Source: Parahaliea maris (GTDB taxonomy: Bacteria > Pseudomonadota > Gammaproteobacteria > Pseudomonadales > Halieaceae). From it: a DNA stretch of 64,000 nt. The stretch lies in contig NZ_VRZA01000003.1 in the NCBI RefSeq assembly GCF_008064665.1, forward strand, positions 682,001 to 746,000, given 5' to 3'. Below, in pieces: positions 34,735-46,060 of the stretch (positions are counted from its first letter, which is position 1; each line of letters opens with the position of its first letter). Under the pieces are notes generated by a model, which was not told where the DNA came from, did no database searches, and worked only from the letters and a program-made list of their open reading frames with translations. The position numbers were made by a program, and so were the translations under genes.

Positions 34735-35523
34735 TCAGTCGTCCCGCGACAGTTGGATGCGCTCCGCCGCCAGGGCAACCCCGGGCAGTTCGGCCACGGC
34801 CTTCATCGCCTGCCGGTACAGGCTGTCCCGGGCCCCGAACCAGTCCGGGGTATTCACCCAGCAGAAGGCCAGCAGGCTGATCTCGTTGCGGTCCAGTCCC
34901 GTCACCAGGGCCGCCGGGGGCGGCTCTGGCAGCACCTTGTCGTGGCGGGCCATCAGGCCGGTGATCGCCTCGCTGGCGGCGTCGATATCACTGCCGGGTG
35001 CCAGCGGCAGGGTCAGGGCGACCCGGCGGGTGGGCAGGGTGGAGAAGTTGGAAATAGGCGACGCCATGACCAGGGCGCTCGGCATGAACACCACCTGGCC
35101 ATCGAAGGTGCGAATCACCGTCTGGTAGGCGGTGATGGCCTCTACGGTGCCGAACACCCCCCGGACCTCGATGGTGTTCCCCGGCACAAAGGGCAGCCGC
35201 GGCAGGAAGGGGATCAGGAAAAACACGATGGTGGCCAACACCAGGACCACCAGGATGGCGATGCCGGCGATGCCCTGGACGTTGTAGCCCAGCCGGTTGG
35301 CGGCCAGTAGCACCGTGATGACCAGAATCAGGGCATAGAAGGTACCGAAGGCCACCTTGAGCAGGCGCGCCCAGATCCCGGACGGCTTGATAAAGGCGGC
35401 AACGAGCCGGTAGAGCAGGAAGATGGCGATCATGCCGCCAAACATGATTAGCAGGCCCTGGAGGACCAGGTTGCCGTACTGGGCCAACGTCTGAAGTATG
35501 GCCCCGAAACCCTCAATCACCAT
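34735..35523 (-). CDS. MscS-family mechanosensitive channel
   Basis: A 262-residue protein with two or three membrane segments (about residues 18-40, 60-80, 84-108). The MscS beta domain follows: FVPGNTIEVRGVFGTVEAI, TFDGQVVFMPSALVMASPISNFS and then an alpha/beta C-terminal part. It opens under membrane tension to release osmolytes. It lies upstream of rep on the same strand with a 56-bp gap. Confidence 0.87.
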   Translation of the reverse strand: MVIEGFGAILQTLAQYGNLVLQGLLIMFGGMIAIFLLYRLVAAFIKPSGIWARLLKVAFGTFYALILVITVLLAANRLGYNVQGIAGIAILVVLVLATIVFFLIPFLPRLPFVPGNTIEVRGVFGTVEAITAYQTVIRTFDGQVVFMPSALVMASPISNFSTLPTRRVALTLPLAPGSDIDAASEAITGLMARHDKVLPEPPPAALVTGLDRNEISLLAFCWVNTPDWFGARDSLYRQAMKAVAELPGVALAAERIQLSRDD

Positions 35524-35564
35524 GCCGGATGCTCTCCGCGTATTGACGCCGGAAGATTAGCACA

Positions 35565-35587
35565 CTCCCGCGAAGGTTCCGCGGGAG
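35565..35587. promoter_or_regulatory. Inverted repeat between mscS-like and thiolase genes
   Basis: CTCCCGCG-AAGGTTC-CGCGGGAG, an 8-bp perfect inverted repeat, stands in the 185-bp divergent intergenic region. It could be an operator for the beta-oxidation operon or a hairpin in its leader. Just before the thiolase, TTGGAA (35669-35674) and TTTACT (35691-35696) with a 16-bp spacer look like a promoter, but it would leave almost no leader. Confidence 0.35.
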
Positions 35588-35708
35588 GGGGGCTGAATGA
35601 TTAAGTCAGCGCTTGCTGGCCTCTCCCGCTATGGCCGCGGGCGCCGCAGATTTGGAAGATATCCTCCCTTGGAAACATTTTGGTTACAACTTTACTGTGA
35701 GGGCACTC

Positions 35709-36911
<1,203 letters not shown>

Positions 36912-36934
36912 CGGACGGATTGAGGAGAAACACA

Positions 36935-39094
36935 ATGAGCAACTATATCCGTTTGGAAAAAGACGCCGACGGCATCGTGGAACTGATTTTCGACCAGCCC
37001 GGCAAGTCCGTGAACGTGATGGGCGACGACTACGCCGAGGCCATGCCGAAGGCGCTGGATGAACTCGAGGCCATGAAGGACGACATCACCGGGGTGTACA
37101 TCCGCTCCGGTAAGCCCGGGCAGTTTTTTGCCGGCGGCGACATTACCCAGATGCTGGAGATGGACCTCAACCCGGAGCCGGCCGAGCGCCAGCGCATGTT
37201 CGAGGAATTGCTCAAGAGCAAGGAACCGCTGCAGCGCCTCGAAGCCCTGGGGGTGCCGGTGGCGGTAGGCATCAATGGCGCAGCCCTGGGCGGTGGTTAT
37301 GAAATCGCCCTGGCCTGCCATTACCGGGTGGCCCTGAACGACAGCAAGGTGCAGATCGGCCTGCCCGAGGCCATGCTGGGCCTGATGCCCGGTGCCGGTG
37401 GTGTGGTGCGGCTGGTGCGCCTGCTGGGGATGGAGAAGGCCCTGCCGCTGATTGCCCAGGGCAAGCGCCTGCGGGCGGAGCGAGCGCTGGAGGCCGGGCT
37501 GATCGATGCGCTGGCTGAAGACGAGGCAGAGATGGCAGCCCACGCCAAGGCCTGGATCAAGGCCAACCCGGAGGCCTGCCAGCCCTGGGAAAAGCCGGAG
37601 TACGCCATGCCCGGTGGCCTGCCGGACGACCCGGCGGCCCAGGGCCTGACCTACTTCGGTCCGATTAACGTGATGAACCAGACCCACGGCAACATGCCCG
37701 CCCAGCAGGTGATTTTTGCCGCGGTGGTGGATACCGCCCGGGTGGATTACGACACCGCCCACAAGGTGGAGGCGCGCTATTTCCAGCGCCTGCTCCTCGA
37801 CCAGGTGTCGCGCAACATGATGACCACCTTCTTCGTGCAGATGAACCAGCTGGACGCCGGCGCATCACGGCCCGATGACATCGCCAAGCGCGAGGTTAAG
37901 AAGCTCGGGATTCTCGGCGCCGGGGTTATGGGTGCCGGTATCGCCTTCAATGCGGCCAAGGTAGGCATCGAAGTCGTGCTGAAGGACATCGACCAGGAAC
38001 GGGCTGACAAGGGTAAAGAGTATGCGGTTACCGCCTGTGAGCGGGACCGGCGTCTGGACGAGGCTGCCAGTGAAGCGCTGCTGGCGCGTATCCACGCCAC
38101 GGGTGAGGCAGCGGACCTGGCGGATTGTGAATTGGTGATCGAGGCGGTGTTCGAGGACCGTCGGGTCAAGGCCACGGTGACGAAGGAAACCGAGACCGTA
38201 CTCGGTGAGTCCGCGATTTTCGCCAGTAATACCTCCGCACTGCCGATCACCGAATTGGCCGAGGCCTCGGTGCGGCCACAAAACTTCATTGGCATGCACT
38301 TTTTCTCCCCGGCCGAGCGCATGCCGCTGGTGGAGATCATCACCGGTGAGCAGACCTCCGATGAGGCCCTGGCGCTGGCCTTCGACCTGTCGCAGCAGTT
38401 GGGCAAGAAGCCCATTGTGGTCAAGGATGCCCCGGGATTCTTCACCACGCGCGTTATCGGGCAGACCATCGAGCAGGGGCAGCTGATGCTGGCGGAGGGC
38501 GTCAATCCGGCCCTGATCGAGAATGCCGCAGCATTCAACGGCTCGCCGATGGGGCCGCTGGAAACCCTGGACAGTATCTCCATCGAGACGGCCTACCACG
38601 GTATGCAGGGGCGCAAGGCCGATGCCGAGGCGCGTGGCGAGACCTTTGATGGTGGTCCTGTTTCCGAAGTTATCCGGGTCATGGTTGAAGACTGCAAGCG
38701 CACCGGCCAACGCGCGGGTGCGGGCTTCTACGACTACAACGAGAAGGGCAAAAAGATCGCTACCTGGCCGGGCCTGAAGGACTATTTCGCGCCACACGGC
38801 TATGTCGATATCGACTTCCAGGACGTGCGCGATCGCCTGCTGTTCCCCCAGGTGCTGGAGGCCATCAGGATCATGGAGCAGGGGGTGCTTACCAGCGTGC
38901 CCGATGGCAACATCGGCTCCATCATGGGTATCGGCTTTCCGCCCCATACCGGCGGCGTGTTCCAGTGTGTAAATGCCTATGGCCTGCAGGCCTTTGCCGT
39001 GCGCGCAGCAGAACTGGCAACGAAGTACGGTGACGTTTTCTCCCCGCCACAACTGCTGCTGGACATGGCCGAGCGCGGCGAGACCTTCAGCTAA
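36935..39094 (+). CDS. Fused enoyl-CoA hydratase/3-hydroxyacyl-CoA dehydrogenase (FadJ-like)
   Basis: A 719-residue multifunctional enzyme. The N-terminal crotonase domain holds both catalytic Glu regions ([16 protein letters not shown] and [15 protein letters not shown]). The 3-hydroxyacyl-CoA dehydrogenase domain begins with [15 protein letters not shown] and includes [16 protein letters not shown] and [10 protein letters not shown], followed by its helical C-terminal domain. The size is that of FadJ/FadB. The ATG at 36935 has GAGGAG upstream. It works with the thiolase upstream. Confidence 0.92.
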   Translation: MSNYIRLEKDADGIVELIFDQPGKSVNVMGDDYAEAMPKALDELEAMKDDITGVYIRSGKPGQFFAGGDITQMLEMDLNPEPAERQRMFEELLKSKEPLQRLEALGVPVAVGINGAALGGGYEIALACHYRVALNDSKVQIGLPEAMLGLMPGAGGVVRLVRLLGMEKALPLIAQGKRLRAERALEAGLIDALAEDEAEMAAHAKAWIKANPEACQPWEKPEYAMPGGLPDDPAAQGLTYFGPINVMNQTHGNMPAQQVIFAAVVDTARVDYDTAHKVEARYFQRLLLDQVSRNMMTTFFVQMNQLDAGASRPDDIAKREVKKLGILGAGVMGAGIAFNAAKVGIEVVLKDIDQERADKGKEYAVTACERDRRLDEAASEALLARIHATGEAADLADCELVIEAVFEDRRVKATVTKETETVLGESAIFASNTSALPITELAEASVRPQNFIGMHFFSPAERMPLVEIITGEQTSDEALALAFDLSQQLGKKPIVVKDAPGFFTTRVIGQTIEQGQLMLAEGVNPALIENAAAFNGSPMGPLETLDSISIETAYHGMQGRKADAEARGETFDGGPVSEVIRVMVEDCKRTGQRAGAGFYDYNEKGKKIATWPGLKDYFAPHGYVDIDFQDVRDRLLFPQVLEAIRIMEQGVLTSVPDGNIGSIMGIGFPPHTGGVFQCVNAYGLQAFAVRAAELATKYGDVFSPPQLLLDMAERGETFS

Positions 39095-39225
39095 CGCCCC
39101 TTGCGGCGGTGCCGTGAACGGGTTGTACGGCCGGCAGGCGGCGCGCGAGTGGAAAAAATCCGCTAGGATTGAACAGCCACTCCCGCGCCGACACCCGGCC
39201 TGCAAACTGTGAAGAGGTACTGCTG

Positions 39226-40695
<1,470 letters not shown>

Positions 40696-40704
40696 GCACT
40701 TCGC

Positions 40705-40719
40705 GCAGGCTGGGCCTGC
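40705..40719. terminator. Hairpin between convergent gnd and Rieske oxygenase genes
   Basis: GCAGGC-TGG-GCCTGC fills the 24-bp gap between two convergent stop codons. Its position suggests a bidirectional terminator, though there is no T-run. Confidence 0.45.
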
Positions 40720-41811
40720 TCAGTGCCCCTGGGCGGCCAGCACCTCTTCGACACTGGGCCCTTCCACGGTAACGTGCTCCCGGCGCCGGACCTGGTCCTC
40801 TCGGATGTCGGCCACGTCGGTCATGAACTGGCTGTACCATTTGCGCACCATGTGAATGGGGCCGTCGCCGTCGCACATCAGCGGGTTGTCGATGATGCAC
40901 TTGTTGTTCCAGATGGCCACATCCTGGTGGAAGGACTCGATGTTCTTCTCCGTGTAATCGTCGAGCATGGCCTGGTTCTGCTCGGGGCTGAGTGAGGGAT
41001 CCTTTTTCATCATCACCCCGAAGTTAATGATGAAGTTTTCCATGTCCACCGGGATGTGGCTCACCAGCAGGTGCACCTTCATCGGGTGACCGTCCATGCT
41101 CCCGGTCATGGTGGTGGTCATGTAGGCGGGGCCCTCGTAGGTGGCCACGCTGGTCAGCAGGTTGTCATCGCCCTCGGTCAGAATCTGATGGCCGCCTACC
41201 ATGTACTGGACGAACTTGTGGCCCTCCATGGTGTTGCGGAAGGATTTCACGGTGGAATAGTGAATGGGTCCGAAATGGGCCATGTCCGCCATATTATCCA
41301 CCAGCTCCCGGCCCTGTGACTGGATGGGGATGGCGCGCATCTCCCAGTCGGTCCACTCGCCGCTGTACCAGTCGGCAATCGCTTCGGGTTCCTGCTCCGG
41401 GATCGGGGGACGGTTTTCCGGGTCCTGCCAGACCAGCACCAGGCCATTTTTCTCCAGCACCGGCCAGGACTTGATGATTGCCTTGGCGGGGATTTTATTG
41501 GCGTAGGGAATACCGTCGCAGACCCCGTCAGCGCCCCAACTCCACAGATGGAAGGGGCAGACCACGGAGTCGCCACAAACCTCCCCCTTGCTCAGGTCGC
41601 CACCCATGTGGGGGCAGTAACCGTCCAGGATATGCACTGTACCGTCATCCCTGCCCCGGTAGGCAACGAGCTTGGTCCCGAACACGCCGAGCATGCGCGG
41701 AGTGGTAGTAACGCTGGCACTGTTGCCGATCACGTACCAGCCGCGGGCGTAACGTTCCGGACGGGGCTCGGCCTTGATGATGTAGGGGGAAATTTTCTGT
41801 TCTGCGGTCAT
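40720..41811 (-). CDS. Rieske non-heme iron oxygenase, KshA-like
   Basis: A 363-residue oxygenase component. The Rieske cluster ligands are C66-P-H68 and C85-x2-H88; the mononuclear iron region reads DNMADMAHFGPIHYS with the two His. The stretch CPFHLWSWGADGVCDGIPYA is typical of KshA, the 3-ketosteroid 9-alpha-hydroxylase oxygenase. It would need a separate reductase, not seen here. It is the second gene of an operon with the HsaA-like monooxygenase, 22 bp after it. The steroid-type substrate is inferred from the family only. Confidence 0.82.
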   Translation of the reverse strand: MTAEQKISPYIIKAEPRPERYARGWYVIGNSASVTTTPRMLGVFGTKLVAYRGRDDGTVHILDGYCPHMGGDLSKGEVCGDSVVCPFHLWSWGADGVCDGIPYANKIPAKAIIKSWPVLEKNGLVLVWQDPENRPPIPEQEPEAIADWYSGEWTDWEMRAIPIQSQGRELVDNMADMAHFGPIHYSTVKSFRNTMEGHKFVQYMVGGHQILTEGDDNLLTSVATYEGPAYMTTTMTGSMDGHPMKVHLLVSHIPVDMENFIINFGVMMKKDPSLSPEQNQAMLDDYTEKNIESFHQDVAIWNNKCIIDNPLMCDGDGPIHMVRKWYSQFMTDVADIREDQVRRREHVTVEGPSVEEVLAAQGH

Positions 41812-41833
41812 GGTGATTTCCTCGCAGTACCGG

Positions 41834-43021
41834 TTACAGGAAGTAGTCGGAATTGGGCTGGCCCATCAGGGTGCCGCCAAAATTGCGTCCGAACTTGAAG
41901 GGGTTGTTCGCCACGTGGGTGCGCCCCGCGTTGATGTCGAGCCATGCACGGTTCAGGGGGTGGCCCCGGTGGATACCCTGGGCGCCGCAGGCGATGAACA
42001 GGGCGTTGATCGCCTCGGCGCAACGGGCACCGACCCTGGCGGCGTCATAGCGCATCCTGATGCGTTCCTCGATGGGAAGCGTTTCCCCCTGGCTGGCGCT
42101 GCCCAGCATGCGGTCGAAATTGCGGAACATGATGGTTTCGCATTCGTCGACCGTGGCCATCGCCTCCGCCAGGGCCATCTGGGCATCGGGATCGGTGGCA
42201 ATCTTGTTGCCGTCATTGAGACCCACGCGGTTGCGGTTCACCTCGATATAGCTGTCGGTCACACCGCGGAGAGCGCCGATCGCCGAACTGCACACGGCGC
42301 GCACGAAAATCTGGCCGAAGGGCAGGCGATAGAGCGGGGCAGTGTTCACCGCGTTACCGGGGCTGTTGCATTCGAATCCGTGCGCCGAGCGATGGGTACG
42401 GTACTCCGGTACGAACGCGTCCTTGACGACGATATCGTGGCTGCCCGTTCCTTCCAGGCCGCTGACATCCCAGTTGTCGACAATCTCGTAGTCTTCCCGT
42501 GGGACCAGGAAGGTCCGGTAATCTGGCGCGTCGCCTTCCTGTTCCGGCGGCACCATCGCGCCGAGAAACGCCCAGCCGCAGTGTTTCGAGCCGGACGAGA
42601 ACCCCCAGTGCCCGCTCAGGCGATAGCCACCCTCAACCCGGGTTACCTTGCCTACGGGCATGTAGGAGGAGGAAATGAGCACACCGCTATCCTCGCCCCA
42701 GACATCCTGCTGGGCGCGGTCGTCAAACAGCGCGAGCTGCCAGTTGTGGATAGCGACCACGCCAAGTACCCAAGCGGTGGACATGCAGCCTTCGGCCAGC
42801 GTCATCTGCACCCGGAAAAAGACCTCCGGGGTCAGTTCGAAACCGCCGTAGCGGGCTGGCTGCAGAATGCGGAAATAACCGGCCGCCTGCATCTCGTCGA
42901 CGGTCGCCTGGGGCAGTTTGCCCAGCCGGGCCGCCTCTCTCTGTCGCTCGCGCAGGGCCGGTATCATCTGCCGGGCGGCCTGAATCAGTCGTTCTGTGTC
43001 GGTCATTTGCGGTGCAGTCAT
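41834..43021 (-). CDS. Acyl-CoA dehydrogenase-fold flavin monooxygenase, HsaA-like
   Basis: A 395-residue protein of the group D flavin monooxygenase fold (HsaA, 394 residues in mycobacteria, hydroxylates a secosteroid phenol). Seen: TERLIQAARQMIPALRERQ at the start, the flavin/substrate part SGHWGFSSGSKHCGWAFLGA, and a C-terminal ACGAQGIHRGHPLNRAWLD. There is no acyl-CoA dehydrogenase catalytic Glu motif. The ATG at 43021 follows AGGAGAAGG. Pairing with a KshA-like gene supports ring degradation. A reductase partner (HsaB) is not in view. Confidence 0.78.
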   Translation of the reverse strand: MTAPQMTDTERLIQAARQMIPALRERQREAARLGKLPQATVDEMQAAGYFRILQPARYGGFELTPEVFFRVQMTLAEGCMSTAWVLGVVAIHNWQLALFDDRAQQDVWGEDSGVLISSSYMPVGKVTRVEGGYRLSGHWGFSSGSKHCGWAFLGAMVPPEQEGDAPDYRTFLVPREDYEIVDNWDVSGLEGTGSHDIVVKDAFVPEYRTHRSAHGFECNSPGNAVNTAPLYRLPFGQIFVRAVCSSAIGALRGVTDSYIEVNRNRVGLNDGNKIATDPDAQMALAEAMATVDECETIMFRNFDRMLGSASQGETLPIEERIRMRYDAARVGARCAEAINALFIACGAQGIHRGHPLNRAWLDINAGRTHVANNPFKFGRNFGGTLMGQPNSDYFL

Positions 43022-43098
43022 GGCCCTTCTCCTGGTATGTCGTTGTCTCTGCTGTGCAGAATGGCCTGCACCGAGGCAGGCGCTCATACCACAATTGC

Positions 43099-43140
43099 GT
43101 TATAGGGCCGGGAAGTTGGCGGGCACTTGATCCAGATCAA
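43099..43140 (-). promoter_or_regulatory. FNR/Anr-type box and promoter of the oxygenase operon
   Basis: TTGATCTGGATCAA (43140-43127 on the minus strand) is a perfect match to the FNR/Anr consensus TTGAT-N4-ATCAA. After 22 nt comes TATAAC (43104-43099). With the transcription start expected near 43092 the box is centred at -41.5, the class II FNR position. The first gene starts at 43021. Confidence 0.75.
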
Positions 43141-43203
43141 GATTTTGCCGGGCTGATGTGGGGCGGTGGGGAACGGTTTACCAGTGCAACCGGGGAGACA
43201 GGA

Positions 43204-43869
43204 CTAGGTGGAGGGCAGTGTCACCGGGTGTTGTTCCACCAGTTCCCTCTCGATGACTTCTGGCGCCACCTCCGGGGCTGTTCCTGGTACCGGCGCGGTG
43301 TCCAGGGCACAGCGCACCAGCGACAGCACCGCCCGAGTGATACCGAACATGGGCAGGTTGTCCGCATCGGCGAAGCTGACCCAGTGCAGGTTCTCCAGTT
43401 CGCCGTTGCCGCGCAGGGAGCCCACACAGTGGCAGGCGTCAGCGACAAAGAAGCGCGCGTCGAAGCGGCGCACGTTGTTGGGTGGGGTAATGGCACGGGC
43501 AAAGTAACTGACGCGGTCGAGCGCCGGTGCCAGGCCCTTGTTGTAAAAGGAGCGCCAGCCAGGAGAGCGTGTACGCAGGGGGGATGCGAGCGGACGGGCG
43601 AGCAACAGGCCGGTCTCCTCCCAGGTTTCGCGCACGGCCGCCATGGCGATACCTCTTCCCCGCGCTGCAGTGACGCTGCGGCTCAGCCGCCGCTGCACTG
43701 GAACCGGCAGTGTAAAGGGGGCCGGTACCCGCGAGTCACCGGCGTCTACCCTGCCCCCGGGGAATACGTACTGCTGCGGTGCGAAGACGTGGCGCGAACT
43801 GCGCAGCCCCATCAACACTTCGCGCCGATCACGTACGATTACCAGCGAAGCGGCATCAACCGGTTTCAT
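43204..43869 (-). CDS. NUDIX hydrolase
   Basis: A 221-residue NUDIX protein. FPGGRVDAGD starts the Nudix box and AMAAVRETWEETGLLL carries its REXXEE part. About 25 residues rich in Pro/Arg are inserted between the two halves, as in NUDT19-like long members. It may act on CoA esters or another nucleotide derivative. It lies upstream of the oxygenase operon on the same strand, separated by the FNR-type promoter. Confidence 0.8.
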   Translation of the reverse strand: MKPVDAASLVIVRDRREVLMGLRSSRHVFAPQQYVFPGGRVDAGDSRVPAPFTLPVPVQRRLSRSVTAARGRGIAMAAVRETWEETGLLLARPLASPLRTRSPGWRSFYNKGLAPALDRVSYFARAITPPNNVRRFDARFFVADACHCVGSLRGNGELENLHWVSFADADNLPMFGITRAVLSLVRCALDTAPVPGTAPEVAPEVIERELVEQHPVTLPST

Positions 43870-43930
43870 GTTACTCCCTGTTTCCTGGCGTCAACCTGCA
43901 GTGTACCGTGCACCCGGGCTGCCGGGCATC

Positions 43931-44005
43931 CGGTTTGTTATGACAGGGCCCCGAGCGGTTTGTTATGACAGGGCCCCGAGCGGTTTGTTATGACAGAGCC
44001 CCCAG
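43931..44005. repeat. 25-bp direct repeat, three copies
   Basis: CGGTTTGTTATGACAGGGCC plus CCGAG occurs in perfect tandem at 43931-43955 and 43956-43980 and with two changes at 43981-44005. It stands upstream of the lipase-maturation fusion gene, in the gap to the divergent NUDIX gene. There are no spacers, so it is not CRISPR. It may be an array of binding sites or simple duplication. Confidence 0.85.
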
Positions 44006-44047
44006 CGTTTTCTAGACTGTGGTTGCCAGAACCACGGGGCCCGGGAC

Positions 44048-45880
44048 TTGGATAAGACACCTGCACCAGACAGGCCGCTACTCATCTACGACGGTGATTG
44101 CGGCTTTTGCCGTTACTGCGTTGACTACGCTCGCGCCGTCACCGGTGAGCGTGTGCAATACCAGCCGTTCCAGGACGTTGGCAGCCGCTTCCCGGAAATT
44201 GGCGAGCAGCGCTTTCGTGAAGCGATCTACCTGGTAGAGGATAACGGAAGGATGAGTCGTGGTGCCGGCGCGGCCTTCCGCACCCTGGAACTGGGCGGCT
44301 ACCTCGGTCTGTGGGCGCGCCTGTATCGCGCACTGCCGCTTTTCGCGGTGATCAGTGAATGGTGCTACCGGCGCGTCGCGAACCATCGGCAAGGGGCTGC
44401 CCGGTTTTCCCGCTGGATGTTCGGTGAGCAGTTGCGACCGGCCCGCCAGGTACTGGTAGGAGGGCTGTTTCTGCGCTTGCTGGCCCTGGTGTACCTGGCG
44501 GCATTTGGCTCGCTGACCTGGCAGGCCAGTGGCTTGATCGGGGAGCAGGGTATCCTGCCGACAGAGGATTACTTTGCCGCACTGGATATGTCCCTGGGTA
44601 AGCAGAAGTATTTTCTGGTCCCCTCCTTTTTCTGGCTCGGCGCTTCCACAGCAGCCTTTATTGCCCTGGGGGCTGCCGGCTGCCTGTTGAGTCTCGCCCT
44701 GTTGGCTGGCCGGGCTACGCGAGTGGTATTGCCGCTGTTGTACCTGTTTTATCTCAGCCTCTACCATGCCGGCCAGCGCTTCACCAGCTATCAGTGGGAT
44801 GCCCTGTTGCTGGAGGTCGGGTTTCTGGCGATCTTGCTGCCCTGGTGCCCACGGTTGGTCAGCTGGCTCTACCGCTGGGTGCTGTTTCGTTTTCTGCTGC
44901 AGTCCGGGCTGGTCAAGCTACTCAGCGGTGACCCGGCCTGGCGTCATCTCAGCGCGCTGCGTTATCACTTCGAGACCCAGCCATTACCCAACGTCCTGGC
45001 CTGGTACGCGCACCAGTTGCCCGATGCCCTCCTGCGTGTGGGGGCTGGCTTTACCCTGCTGGTAGAGCTCATCGTGCCCTGGTTGATACTGATGCCGCGG
45101 CGACCGCGGCAGTGGGCAGCCACGCTGGTGGTGATCTTTCAGTTGGCGATCACCCTGACCGGTAGCTACAACTTCTTCAATTTGCTCACCGTCGGCCTGT
45201 GCCTGATGCTTCTCGATGACCATTGTGTCGAGCGCTGGCTACCTCGTAAGCTGGGCCGTTCTGCAGCAGGTCTCACACCTCGGCTGAGTAGGGCGCGTTG
45301 GCTGATCTATCCCCTGGCGGGATTGCAGGCGCTGCTCGGCGCACTGCTACTGGTGAACACGATGCAGCGCATCCCGGGTGACAGTACGGGCTATACGCTG
45401 TTGTACTGGAGTTCACCCTGGCAGATCGCCAACAGTTACGGTCCGTTCGCGGTGATGACCACCCAGCGTCGTGAAATTGTGTTCGAGGGCTCGCATGACG
45501 GCAGGCACTGGATCGAGTACGAGCTCCCCTATAAACCGGGTGATCCGCTCCGCAGGCCCGGATGGGCAACGCCGAGGCAGCCGCGGCTGGACTGGCAGCT
45601 CTGGTTTGCGGCGCTGCAGCAACCGCAAAACAACCCCTGGGTGGGGCGCCTGGTCGAGGGGCTGTTGCAAGGTTCGCCACCGGTCCTGGCGCTGTTTTCC
45701 GTCAATCCTTTTCCGGAAGCTCCCCCGCGTTATGTGCGTGCCTCGCTCTATCGTTATCAATTCACCACGGGGCCGGAGCGACAGGCGACCGGCGCGTGGT
45801 GGCGGCGGGAGAAATTGGGGCGCTACTGGCCGGTTACGGCGTGGCAGTTGCCAGTGGAGCGCGCAGCACCGATTCAGTGA
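44048..45880 (+). CDS. DUF393 - lipase maturation factor (LMF1-like) fusion protein
   Basis: A 610-residue protein. Residues 10-125 are a DUF393 (YuxK-like) thioredoxin-fold domain with LLIYDGDCGFCRYCVDYA. From about 135 it is a polytopic membrane protein that ends with the lipase maturation factor signature: VFEGSHDGRHWIEYELPYKP, PRQPRLDWQLWFAAL and ASLYRYQFT. Animal LMF1 helps fold dimeric lipases in the ER; the bacterial role is not known, but a thiol-active domain on such a protein suggests redox-assisted folding. The start is TTG at 44048; no better one is in frame. Confidence 0.82.
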   Translation: MDKTPAPDRPLLIYDGDCGFCRYCVDYARAVTGERVQYQPFQDVGSRFPEIGEQRFREAIYLVEDNGRMSRGAGAAFRTLELGGYLGLWARLYRALPLFAVISEWCYRRVANHRQGAARFSRWMFGEQLRPARQVLVGGLFLRLLALVYLAAFGSLTWQASGLIGEQGILPTEDYFAALDMSLGKQKYFLVPSFFWLGASTAAFIALGAAGCLLSLALLAGRATRVVLPLLYLFYLSLYHAGQRFTSYQWDALLLEVGFLAILLPWCPRLVSWLYRWVLFRFLLQSGLVKLLSGDPAWRHLSALRYHFETQPLPNVLAWYAHQLPDALLRVGAGFTLLVELIVPWLILMPRRPRQWAATLVVIFQLAITLTGSYNFFNLLTVGLCLMLLDDHCVERWLPRKLGRSAAGLTPRLSRARWLIYPLAGLQALLGALLLVNTMQRIPGDSTGYTLLYWSSPWQIANSYGPFAVMTTQRREIVFEGSHDGRHWIEYELPYKPGDPLRRPGWATPRQPRLDWQLWFAALQQPQNNPWVGRLVEGLLQGSPPVLALFSVNPFPEAPPRYVRASLYRYQFTTGPERQATGAWWRREKLGRYWPVTAWQLPVERAAPIQ

Positions 45881-46060
45881 GCCGCCAGTTCAAAGCAGGT
45901 CCAGATACCGGCTGGATCATTTTGCAGTGGAGTGCAATTACGCGGCGTTCTACTATCAGGATGAGGCTGTCCGTTTAAGGCTCCTTATCAGAGTGAACGA
46001 CGAACGACTACGTTTCCCGAGCATCGGACAAGCGAGATCACATAACAACAGGTGTCAGGC

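Noticed and set aside
33308-35128. Open frame of 606 codons on the plus strand
   Set aside because: Antisense to rep and the MscS-like gene; Val/Gly/Gln-rich without motifs.
43931-44005. CRISPR-like direct repeats
   Set aside because: The copies are contiguous with no spacers and there are no cas genes.
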